Positions 57,989 through 64,000 of a DNA stretch of 64,000 bases are shown piece by piece. Within the stretch, counting starts at the first letter, position 1. Each line of letters begins with the position of its first letter. Made by a program: the position numbers and the translations under genes. Origin of the DNA: JAVSMW01 sp032027005 (GTDB lineage: Bacteria > Bacillota > Thermincolia > Thermincolales > UBA2595); assembly GCA_032027005.1 (NCBI GenBank), contig JAVSMW010000007.1:124001-188000 (forward strand). The letters are read 5' to 3'. A model generated the notes under the pieces. It had not been told where the DNA came from. It saw only the letters and a list, made by a program, of their open reading frames with translations, and made no database searches.

Positions 57989-58348
57989 TTCAGTAAGCAC
58001 CTTTTTGACCAATCCCCGTAATTCGTTTATATCAAAGGGCTTTGTGACATATTCTTTAATCCCTAATTTCATAGCTTCAGCGACAATTTCCAGTTCACCA
58101 TATGCAGTCATCATAATTACCGGAATATTATCCTGTATCTTTTTAATCTCATGAAGTGTTTCTAAACCGTTCATGCCGGGCATTTTCATATCCATGAGGA
58201 TGATATCCGGAATACTGGCATTAACTTTTTCGACCGCTTCGTGCCCACTAGCAGCGAGTTCAATGATAAAGCCTTCTTCCTTAAAAGCCTCAAAAAGCAA
58301 ACGTCTAACTCCCATTTGATCGTCAACCACCAGTAATTTGTACTGCAA
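57974..58348 (-). CDS. spo0F: Sporulation phosphorelay response regulator Spo0F
   Basis: A single receiver domain of 124 residues, the length of B. subtilis Spo0F. The acidic pair is D9-D10, the phosphorylated Asp is D53 in LMDMKMPGM, T81 is in MTAYGEL and K103 is in TKPFD. The MTAYGEL string is identical to that in B. subtilis Spo0F. I chose TTG 58346-58348, five bases after GGAGGGGG. The place next to fba is also the same. It should relay phosphate to a Spo0B-like protein or directly to Spo0A. Confidence 0.9.
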   Translation of the reverse strand: MQYKLLVVDDQMGVRRLLFEAFKEEGFIIELAASGHEAVEKVNASIPDIILMDMKMPGMNGLETLHEIKKIQDNIPVIMMTAYGELEIVAEAMKLGIKEYVTKPFDINELRGLVKKVLTESDAI

Positions 58349-58482
58349 TAGTGCCCCCTCCCATGCACAAAATTCCAAATATTACACCTTGTAATACTAT
58401 TTCGTTATGGAATAAATTTCTCCTCCCAAATTCTACAAAGATTTTGTCAGCACCTTATACTATTATCAATCTGCATCTCCGC

Positions 58483-59154
58483 CTAGGGCAGCGGGAAAGC
58501 TCCGTCTATAAAGGGAAGAACCAGCCCAACCAGGGCCATGGCAAAAACAATAAATGTCAGCCCTAAAATAACCAACGGGATGCTGAGAGTTGCCAAAGCC
58601 CTGGCAGTAGAAAATAATTGGATTTCTCTAAGCCCAATGACCAACAAAACCGCCCACCAGATAAAAGCGATAATCGAGGCAGCAATAATGAAGAATCGTC
58701 CAAAATAAGAATCAGCCAACAGGTAACTTAAAACGTAAAATGGAATCATCAGCACCCTGGGCAGCCTAGCCAGTGCAAGAACTGTTAAAACACCCATGGC
58801 CCTGCCCTTGCCGCCAAAGAATTCTGCCAGCAGCTGAAACAGGCCTGCCTGAACAAACCATCCAATCAAGGTCAGAAAGGCCCCCATTATCCCAATTAAG
58901 AGCCTTGGCCGGGCCAAAACGAGGTTTAATTCCGTCGGAGTCATAATGCTCGAAGGTACTAAAATATTGGTTAGGGTAGTTAAAAAAAGTACCCCGAAAA
59001 ATACCAAAAAACCGTGAAACAGGGGAGGATTATCGGATATGCGGCGGAAGGTCCTGACAGGGCTAAACAAGACTCCATATATCAATTCCGCCAAACCCAG
59101 GACACTCTGGTCCTTTAACTCCTCGCTGGCAAATTTCTGCTCGTCGATCACCAT
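58483..59154 (-). CDS. Yip1-family membrane protein
   Basis: A 223-residue protein with five membrane helices, typical of the YIP1 family: the cytoplasmic N-terminus ends LIYGVLFSPVRTFRRISDNP, followed by hydrophobic segments (near 47-68, 88-115, 122-145, 155-175 and 188-215). The family function in bacteria is unknown. It follows sppA by 9 bases, so the two are probably co-transcribed. Confidence 0.8.
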   Translation of the reverse strand: MVIDEQKFASEELKDQSVLGLAELIYGVLFSPVRTFRRISDNPPLFHGFLVFFGVLFLTTLTNILVPSSIMTPTELNLVLARPRLLIGIMGAFLTLIGWFVQAGLFQLLAEFFGGKGRAMGVLTVLALARLPRVLMIPFYVLSYLLADSYFGRFFIIAASIIAFIWWAVLLVIGLREIQLFSTARALATLSIPLVILGLTFIVFAMALVGLVLPFIDGAFPLP

Positions 59155-59163
59155 AACTCCCCC

Positions 59164-60117
59164 CTAACGGCTTTGTAGCCCGGGATTGGCTCTCATTAAT
59201 TCCTGAAATAAAAGGATCATCTCCGGCGAAAAACCCGATTGCCTGGTTAAAGATTGGTTATTACCCATTAGGCTGTTTACAGCACCAAAAAGCTTTTCAA
59301 AAGGCGTTTTTGGCCCCAATTCATAGATTTCTGTTTCTTCTCCCAGTTTGGCCAGCTTTTTAGTCAGCTCCATAGCATCATAATAGTTCCCTAGTTCATC
59401 TACCAGACCCAGCTGCTGAGCCTGCCTCCCGGTAAAAATCCGGCCGTCGGCTATGTCAAGGACCCGGGCTTTTTCCATGTTCCGGCCTTTGGCTACCACC
59501 TCGACAAATTGATCAAAAATGTCATCAACCATCCCTTGGAGAATATCTCTTTCTTCGCTGGTAAGTGCTCTGTTGGGGCTGCCGATATCTTTGTAAGTAC
59601 CACTCTTAATGGTTTGCGGCGTGATGCCGATTTTATCATAAAGCTCCCGGATATTCATGGTTTCCATGATTACACCAATGCTCCCGGTCATAGTAGCCGG
59701 ATTAGCCATGATTTTATCTGCTTTGGCAGCGATCCAGTAACCCCCGGAAGCTGCCGTATCCCCCATAGAAGCAACTACTACTTTGCCTTTGGCCTTAACT
59801 TTATCAATTTCATCACCGATTTCCTGGGAAGCAGCAGCACTGCCGCCCGGGCTGTTAATCCGCAGTAAAACAGCTTTTATACTGTCATCTTTCCTGACCT
59901 CCCGGAGCTGCTCCATTACCGTGGGTCCTCCCGCTCCGGTGCCCAGCAACCCCCCTTCACCCCGGGAACCGGAAATTGGCCCTTCTATATGAATAACTGC
60001 TACCCGGTTACTCCGGGGAGACTTCTTAATGGCATTGACAGAATTGGTAACCGTGGCAATGAACAGAGAAAACACAATAATTCCAATGATTCCACCGATA
60101 ATAAGTTTTTTGTTCAC
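59164..60117 (-). CDS. sppA: Signal peptide peptidase SppA
   Basis: A 317-residue membrane-anchored serine protease. One N-terminal membrane helix (about 5-25) is followed by an S49 peptidase domain. The catalytic serine is in MGDTAASGGYWIA and the lysine in SGTYKDIGSP. It degrades leftover signal peptides and other membrane segments. The N-terminal repeat of the E. coli form is absent, as in B. subtilis. It forms an operon with the Yip1 gene. Confidence 0.92.
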   Translation of the reverse strand: MNKKLIIGGIIGIIVFSLFIATVTNSVNAIKKSPRSNRVAVIHIEGPISGSRGEGGLLGTGAGGPTVMEQLREVRKDDSIKAVLLRINSPGGSAAASQEIGDEIDKVKAKGKVVVASMGDTAASGGYWIAAKADKIMANPATMTGSIGVIMETMNIRELYDKIGITPQTIKSGTYKDIGSPNRALTSEERDILQGMVDDIFDQFVEVVAKGRNMEKARVLDIADGRIFTGRQAQQLGLVDELGNYYDAMELTKKLAKLGEETEIYELGPKTPFEKLFGAVNSLMGNNQSLTRQSGFSPEMILLFQELMRANPGLQSR

Positions 60118-60267
60118 AACGTATCCTCCTCTAAAATCACCTTCGAGCGGCTTCAGTTCGCATATAGGCCAAAAAAATCTGACAGTGAATCTTTACCGAG
60201 ATGTCTACATCACTACGTGTATTCTCATACTCCGTCCTCATGTAATTATGCCCGTTAATGTTACAAA

Positions 60268-60301
60268 AAAGGCTGCCGAAAACAAATATTTTCAACAGCC
60301 T
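60268..60301 (-). terminator. Probable terminator of pyrG
   Basis: The outer stem AGGCTG/CAGCCT and inner stem GAAAA/TTTTC enclose a short loop; T-rich sequence follows on the minus strand. It lies about 11 bases after the pyrG stop. Confidence 0.65.
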
Positions 60302-60312
60302 GATTTTCATTT

Positions 60313-61926
60313 TTACCGCTCTTCAGTTCTCAGTTTATGAGCTATGCCGACAAAATCGCGGAACAAGGGGTGGGGCCGATTCGGCCTGGACTTGAATTCC
60401 GGATGAAACTGGGTTCCAACATACCATGGATGATCGGAAAGTTCAATTATCTCAACAAGCCTGTCATCAGGTGAAGTCCCACTGATGATCATGCCTTTAC
60501 TTTTTAACTGATCCCTGAATTCATTGTTAAATTCAAACCGGTGGCGGTGTCTCTCATAAATCAGGTCTTCCCCATAACCCTGGGACGCATTGGTTCCTTC
60601 AGCCACTTTGCAGGGATACAGCCCCAGTCTCATAGTCCCTCCTTTATCTTCTATATCCTTCTGTTCAGGCAGGAGATCTATTACCGGGTAGGGAGTATTA
60701 AAGTCGAACTCTGAGCTGTTGGCTCTAGCCAAACCGACATGTCTGGCAAACTCTATCACCGCGCACTGCATGCCAAGGCAAATCCCCAGGAAGGGCACTT
60801 TCCATTCCCGCGCATATTTGATAGCTTTAATCTTGCCTTCTATCCCCCGGTCTCCAAAACCGCCGGGAACCAATATTCCGTCAACACCGGAAAACTGAGC
60901 TTCTACCACCTCATCACCTTTTTCCAGGTCAACGGCGTTAATCCATTTTATATCAATGGCAGAATCATGATAAAGGCCGGCATGCCGCAGAGATTCAGCA
61001 ACACTCATATAGGCATCGGGAAGCTCAACATATTTCCCGACAATAGCAATGGTTGTCCTATATTTAGGGTTCTTAATCTTCTCAACGATTTGGATCCATT
61101 CTGTCATATCGGCTTCTTTGCAGTTTAGTCCCAGCCGTTCAATGACGATATCGTCAAGGCCTTCCTTTTCCATGTTGAGGGGAACCTCATAGATAGTGGG
61201 GGCATCTACGGCCTGAATAACCGCATCTTTATCAATATCACAGAAAAGAGCCAGTTTTTCCTCCATATCCTTGGACAAAGGCATTTCTGTCCGGCAAACA
61301 ACAACATCGGGCTGGATTCCGATACTTCTTAATTCCTTGACACTATGCTGAGTGGGCTTGGTTTTCAATTCCCCGGCAGCTTTAAGGTAGGGAACCAGTG
61401 TAACATGAATATACATCACATTTTCACGGCCCAAGTCACTCTTCAGCTGTCTGATAGCCTCCAGGAACGGCAGTGACTCAATATCCCCAACAGTTCCTCC
61501 AATTTCGGTGATTACCACATCAGGCTTACTTTCTTTAAGCACCCTCATTACCCGTTCTTTTATCTCATTGGTAACGTGCGGGATAACCTGCACTGTCCCG
61601 CCCAGGAAATCACCCTTCCGTTCCTTGGAAATTATTGACCAGTATATTTTACCGGTAGTAACATTGCTGCTTTTGCTGAGGTTTATATCAATAAACCTCT
61701 CGTAATGCCCCAGGTCAAGGTCTGTTTCAGCCCCGTCATCAGTAACAAATACCTCACCGTGTTGGTAAGGGCTCATGGTCCCGGGGTCAACATTTATATA
61801 TGGATCAAATTTTTGGATGGCCACCTTAAGACCCCGGCTTTTGAGGAGGCGTCCCAAAGATGCTGCAGTGATTCCTTTGCCGAGAGATGACACAACTCCA
61901 CCGGTAACAAATACAAATTTAGCCAT
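60313..61926 (-). CDS. pyrG: CTP synthase
   Basis: A 537-residue enzyme that makes CTP from UTP with glutamine. The N-terminal synthetase domain (1-270) has the P-loop-like GGVVSSLGKGITAASLG; the C-terminal class I glutaminase (about 290-537) has the nucleophile Cys in GICLGMQCAVIEFAR, the His/Glu pair in GTQFHPEF and an oxyanion region GGFGDRG. It lies after rpoE as in B. subtilis. Confidence 0.97.
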   Translation of the reverse strand: MAKFVFVTGGVVSSLGKGITAASLGRLLKSRGLKVAIQKFDPYINVDPGTMSPYQHGEVFVTDDGAETDLDLGHYERFIDINLSKSSNVTTGKIYWSIISKERKGDFLGGTVQVIPHVTNEIKERVMRVLKESKPDVVITEIGGTVGDIESLPFLEAIRQLKSDLGRENVMYIHVTLVPYLKAAGELKTKPTQHSVKELRSIGIQPDVVVCRTEMPLSKDMEEKLALFCDIDKDAVIQAVDAPTIYEVPLNMEKEGLDDIVIERLGLNCKEADMTEWIQIVEKIKNPKYRTTIAIVGKYVELPDAYMSVAESLRHAGLYHDSAIDIKWINAVDLEKGDEVVEAQFSGVDGILVPGGFGDRGIEGKIKAIKYAREWKVPFLGICLGMQCAVIEFARHVGLARANSSEFDFNTPYPVIDLLPEQKDIEDKGGTMRLGLYPCKVAEGTNASQGYGEDLIYERHRHRFEFNNEFRDQLKSKGMIISGTSPDDRLVEIIELSDHPWYVGTQFHPEFKSRPNRPHPLFRDFVGIAHKLRTEER

Positions 61927-62051
61927 ATTTTCCTCCTATCCATAACGGGTCAAAATATATGTTGGAAAACTTACCTACAACATTCTATCCTTAGTTGAGG
62001 CAGCCTGTCAAGGGCAAAACAGCGTTCTGTAGTTCCGGGCCAAAATAAGAA

Positions 62052-62078
62052 AAAGTGCGTGGTGCCACCACGCACTTT
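62052..62078 (-). terminator. Rho-independent terminator of rpoE
   Basis: An 11-bp stem (62052-62062 with 62068-62078), loop TGCCA on the plus strand, with a T-rich tail TTTCTTATTTTG on the minus strand. It overlaps the rpoE stop codon. Confidence 0.85.
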
Positions 62079-62370
62079 AATTTTCCCAATCTTCCTCATG
62101 TTTATCGAGACTTTGCTGCCTATATGGCATCCATTCCCGCAATCCCCAAACGCCTTTGCCCACATAAAAAAACCGGCCGTCCAAATTCAATTCAGTATGT
62201 ATCCCTGCCATAATGTGTTCTCGTTTTTTTCCCGGCAGTGGTTTTAGAGCCATAACTTCTTCAATTAAATCCCGGAAATACAATGGAGCACCTTTTGCCT
62301 TTAGAATGGCATGTGCCAGGTCCGCTTCAGACATCTGCCGATTAACCTCTAAACATTTAATTGCAGCCAT
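62077..62370 (-). CDS. rpoE: DNA-directed RNA polymerase delta subunit (RpoE, HARE-HTH)
   Basis: A 97-residue protein of the RpoE/delta group, with a HARE-HTH winged-helix: SEADLAHAILKAKGAPLYFRDLIEEV, then HIMAGIHTELNLDGRFFYVGKGVWGLREW. The long acidic C-terminal tail of the Bacillus delta is absent; only a short HEEDWEN end remains. I chose ATG 62368-62370 (GGAAGG upstream); GTG 62379 and ATG 62376 are alternatives. The place before pyrG is conserved. Confidence 0.85.
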   Translation of the reverse strand: MAAIKCLEVNRQMSEADLAHAILKAKGAPLYFRDLIEEVMALKPLPGKKREHIMAGIHTELNLDGRFFYVGKGVWGLREWMPYRQQSLDKHEEDWEN

Positions 62371-62418
62371 GTGCATCACCTTCCCGTAACTATTTCCCGC
62401 CTTTACCTACAACATTTT

Positions 62419-62452
62419 AGGAAAATATTCGACCCTGTGGGAGTATTTTCCT
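62419..62452. promoter_or_regulatory. Inverted repeat between rpoE and the plus-strand membrane gene
   Basis: AGGAAAATA (62419-62427) pairs with TATTTTCCT (62444-62452), 16 bases apart. It stands in the divergent gene space, between rpoE (minus) and the membrane gene (plus). An operator or a transcript hairpin are both possible. Confidence 0.5.
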
Positions 62453-62576
62453 GCATAATGGGTAAAATTTTGTCGATAATTGCTTTTAATAAAGTGAAAC
62501 ATACTTCAGGTGGCGCTTAGCCATCGGATAAAACCCAAAATTCTGAGAATAATAGAGTCACGGAAGGTGATATTAA

Positions 62577-63026
62577 ATGAAACATGACCGGATTATGGCT
62601 GGGGCAATAGCAGGTTGTATAGGTACAGCAGCTCAGAATATATATGGCCAGACCGCCAAAGCTTTAGGAATCACAGACAGGGCATTCTTGGATTTTGCCA
62701 GGATAATACTGTTCCATAAGTCTTATGGGGGAGTATTTGGATTTATTGCAGGGTTTATTGCACATTTAACCTTCGGTATGCTGTCGGGTGCTCTTTTTGC
62801 CTATGTTATCCGCAAGAGCTCAAGCACACACCTGTATTTCAAAGGGTCGGTAATGGGGGCTGCCATCTGGTTTTTCAGCTTGGGAATAGGAACTTTATAT
62901 AATCTACCGATGTTTGTAGATATTCCTCCGATTCCGGCACTGTCAATCTTTGTTGGGGCACTGATTTGGGGGCTGGTAACGGCATTTTCATTGAAAATCC
63001 TGGAAAAGAAAACTAACCTGATTTGA
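62577..63026 (+). CDS. Uncharacterised membrane protein (YqhR-like type)
   Basis: A 149-residue plus-strand gene with four membrane helices (about 7-25, 52-76, 90-110 and 120-142). The opening is HDRIMAGAIAGCIGTAAQN, followed by an amphipathic stretch and a GFIAGFIAHLTFGMLSGALFAYV helix. I do not know a function; proteins of this size and pattern are common in Clostridia. The ribosome site is GGAAGGTG. It is one of only two plus-strand genes in the window. Confidence 0.78.
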   Translation: MKHDRIMAGAIAGCIGTAAQNIYGQTAKALGITDRAFLDFARIILFHKSYGGVFGFIAGFIAHLTFGMLSGALFAYVIRKSSSTHLYFKGSVMGAAIWFFSLGIGTLYNLPMFVDIPPIPALSIFVGALIWGLVTAFSLKILEKKTNLI

Positions 63027-63050
63027 TTCAATAGCTCTATCTATATGATT

Positions 63051-63077
63051 AAAGCAGCCAAGAATGGCTGCTTTTTT
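63051..63077. terminator. Bidirectional terminator between the membrane gene and cyclophilin
   Basis: AAAGCAGCC (63051-63059) pairs with GGCTGCTTT (63066-63074); T runs follow in the plus direction. It lies between convergent genes ending at 63026 and 63084. Confidence 0.8.
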
Positions 63078-63083
63078 ACTGAT

Positions 63084-63509
63084 TTATTCATCTACAACAG
63101 TGACTTTATTCATCTTGTCACCGGGATTTATTTTATCTACCACATCCATGCCCTCAATAACTTTGCCAAAAACAGTGTGCACTCCGTCTAAGTGCGGCTG
63201 CGGCTCATAGACAACAAAGAACTGGCTGCCTCCGGTATTGGGTCCCCTGTGAGCCATTGAGAGAGACCCGCGCTCGTGCTTGTTGGGGTTAATTTCACAG
63301 TCGATGGTATAACCTGGTCCGCCTGTACCATTACCGGCCGGACACCCGCCTTGGGCTACAAATCCAGGAATAACCCGGTGAAAGGATATCCCGTTGTAAA
63401 AGCCGCTGTTGGCCAGTTTTTCAAAGTTAGCCACAGTGTTAGGTGCCTCTTTGTCAAAAAACTCGATAACAATTTTGCCTTTGTCCATTTCAATGATACC
63501 TTTTTTCAT
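63084..63509 (-). CDS. Cyclophilin-type peptidyl-prolyl cis-trans isomerase
   Basis: A 141-residue cytoplasmic cyclophilin without a signal peptide. The conserved core shows APNTVANFEKLANSGFYNGISFHRVIPGFVAQGG, MAHRGPNTGGSQFFV and the active-site region LDGVHTVFGKV. The catalytic arginine is in FHRVIP. It has GGAGGT upstream of ATG 63507-63509. It acts as a protein-folding helper. Confidence 0.93.
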   Translation of the reverse strand: MKKGIIEMDKGKIVIEFFDKEAPNTVANFEKLANSGFYNGISFHRVIPGFVAQGGCPAGNGTGGPGYTIDCEINPNKHERGSLSMAHRGPNTGGSQFFVVYEPQPHLDGVHTVFGKVIEGMDVVDKINPGDKMNKVTVVDE

Positions 63510-63578
63510 GCGATTACCTCCAAGTTAGTAATAATATATTTTTTATCATCAAGGCTAAATGTCTTTGGAAACAAAACA

Positions 63579-63598
63579 AACCACAGAGACACAGAGCC
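63579..63598. repeat. CACAGAG-family string, left end
   Basis: AACCACAGAGACACAGAGCC, the inverse partner of the string at 63824-63860 and a relative of the one at 51534-51562. Confidence 0.65.
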
Positions 63599-63823
63599 TA
63601 ATAAGCAACAATATGGTCAGAGGGTAATTCAATTTGGCACTACACTGTTTGATGATGCATCATCTTTTATGATTATCTCATATGACTATTTTCATACTTC
63701 AGATAGTCCTCTATTACAATTACAATGGACATCTCAGTAAACTAAAAAAGCACCGAAGAGTGCGCAGATGCGCAGAGAAAAATTATACACTTAGCTAGAA
63801 GGAATCACCCTGTTTAGCACTAT

Positions 63824-63860
63824 CCCCTCTGTGCCTCTGTGCCTCCGCGCCCTCTGTGGT
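63824..63860. repeat. CACAGAG-family string, right end (inverted)
   Basis: CCCTCTGTGCCTCTGTGCCT and the following CCGCGCCCTCTGTGGT read on the minus strand as ACCACAGAG...CACAGAGGCACAGAG. The pair with 63579-63598 bounds a segment of about 280 bp. Confidence 0.65.
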
Positions 63861-63894
63861 ATTTTTTTATTTTTTCACCATTGCTTACGAGCGC

Positions 63895-64000
63895 CTACAT
63901 AGACTCCGGAGCAGTCAGCCCCAGCAGTCCCAAAGCCCTGCGCACTACTGCCCGCACCGACTTAACCAGGACCAGGCGGGCCTTTTGCAGTTCTTCGTCA
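63895..64000 (-). CDS. argS: Arginyl-tRNA synthetase, C-terminal fragment (cut by window edge)
   Basis: The frame enters from the right edge and ends at TAG 63895-63897. The visible 34 residues (EELQKARLVLVKSVRAVVR, then RALGLLGLTAPESM) match the C-terminal anticodon-binding end of class I arginyl-tRNA synthetase, which commonly ends LLGVSAPERM. The place upstream of rpoE fits B. subtilis. Only the end of the gene is in the window. Confidence 0.85.
   Translation of the reverse strand, partial: DEELQKARLVLVKSVRAVVRRALGLLGLTAPESM

Larger units (their letters stand above)
63510..63894. other. Intergenic region between argS and cyclophilin with inverted-end element
   Basis: About 385 bases with no convincing gene. 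It contains CACAGAG-type strings at 63579-63598 and 63824-63860 in opposite orientation, and GTGCGCAGATGCGCAGAG at 63760-63777. An open plus-strand frame ending at 63740 crosses the cyclophilin gene on the wrong strand and is not considered coding. Confidence 0.7.

Noticed and set aside
63276..63740. Plus-strand open frame of 154 codons overlapping cyclophilin
   Set aside because: It runs antisense through most of a well-supported cyclophilin gene and has no ribosome site or recognisable domain.
1..64000. tRNA, rRNA, CRISPR arrays, complete insertion sequences, prophage genes
   Set aside because: No cloverleaf, regularly spaced palindromic repeats, transposase domains or phage genes were seen.

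Overview
The window looks like chromosomal DNA of an endospore-forming, flagellated, S-layered member of the Clostridia, most likely of the Peptococcaceae/Desulfotomaculum type. The evidence is the presence of spo0F, spoIIID and spoIID orthologs, flagellar rod genes, SLH-domain surface proteins with csaB, Gram-positive terminators and GGAGG-type ribosome binding sites, and a mid-40s percent GC by eye. Nearly every gene is on the minus strand, so the operons read from high to low coordinates. The gene order from argS/rpoE/pyrG/spo0F/fba/tal/glpX/rho/rpmE/prfA/prmC/ywlC/ywlE/rpiB/glyA-like/mnaA/atp through murA/spoIID/spoIIID/mbl/flhO/flhP matches the Bacillus subtilis order that I recall, which makes departures from it informative.

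Region 1 (1-19204) is a surface-glycan operon of 18 genes. It holds an O-antigen-polymerase-like protein with TPRs, nonulosonic-acid synthesis (neuB, neuC, a CMP-sugar synthetase), a 2-hydroxyacid dehydrogenase, an ABC flippase, a surface-polysaccharide protein, three methyltransferases, a kinase-fold protein, a 52-residue Trm112-like zinc ribbon, three glycosyltransferases, a membrane protein and two nucleotide-sugar enzymes. Region 2 (19309-26901) is an S-layer module: a large SLH S-layer protein with a long leader, CsaB (which pyruvylates the wall polymer bound by SLH domains), an LCP ligase, a small SLH protein, a small sibling without SLH domains, and a degenerate LCP-like protein.

Region 3 (26993-33262) has flagellar rod genes with mbl, spoIIID, spoIID and murA. 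Region 4 (33702-40726) is a complete F-type ATP synthase operon (atpZ-B-E-F-H-A-G-D-C). A strong predicted promoter stands beside 11 perfect GTTTAA repeats, and a 16-bp hairpin lies between atpE and atpF. Region 5 (40838-48283) carries mnaA, a serine hydroxymethyltransferase homolog that has lost its PLP lysine, rpiB, an arginine phosphatase, ywlC, prmC, prfA, a DUF1385 gene and rpmE.

Region 6 (48361-64000) has a radical SAM gene, a heptad-repeat coiled-coil gene whose leader carries two DnaA boxes, a LysM/M23 peptidase, rho, two DUF2062 genes, glpX, tal, fba, a zinc-ribbon protein, spo0F, a Yip1 protein, sppA, pyrG, rpoE (delta), a membrane protein, cyclophilin and the 3' end of argS. Two intergenic spaces carry repetitive elements (CACAGAG family and 10-bp-phased CGCGGAT repeats). 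I saw no tRNA, rRNA, CRISPR array or complete transposable element. The most unusual items are the SHMT-like pseudoenzyme, the ATP synthase promoter repeat and operon hairpin, the DnaA-box leader, the duplicated FlhP domain and the Trm112-like partner in the glycan operon.
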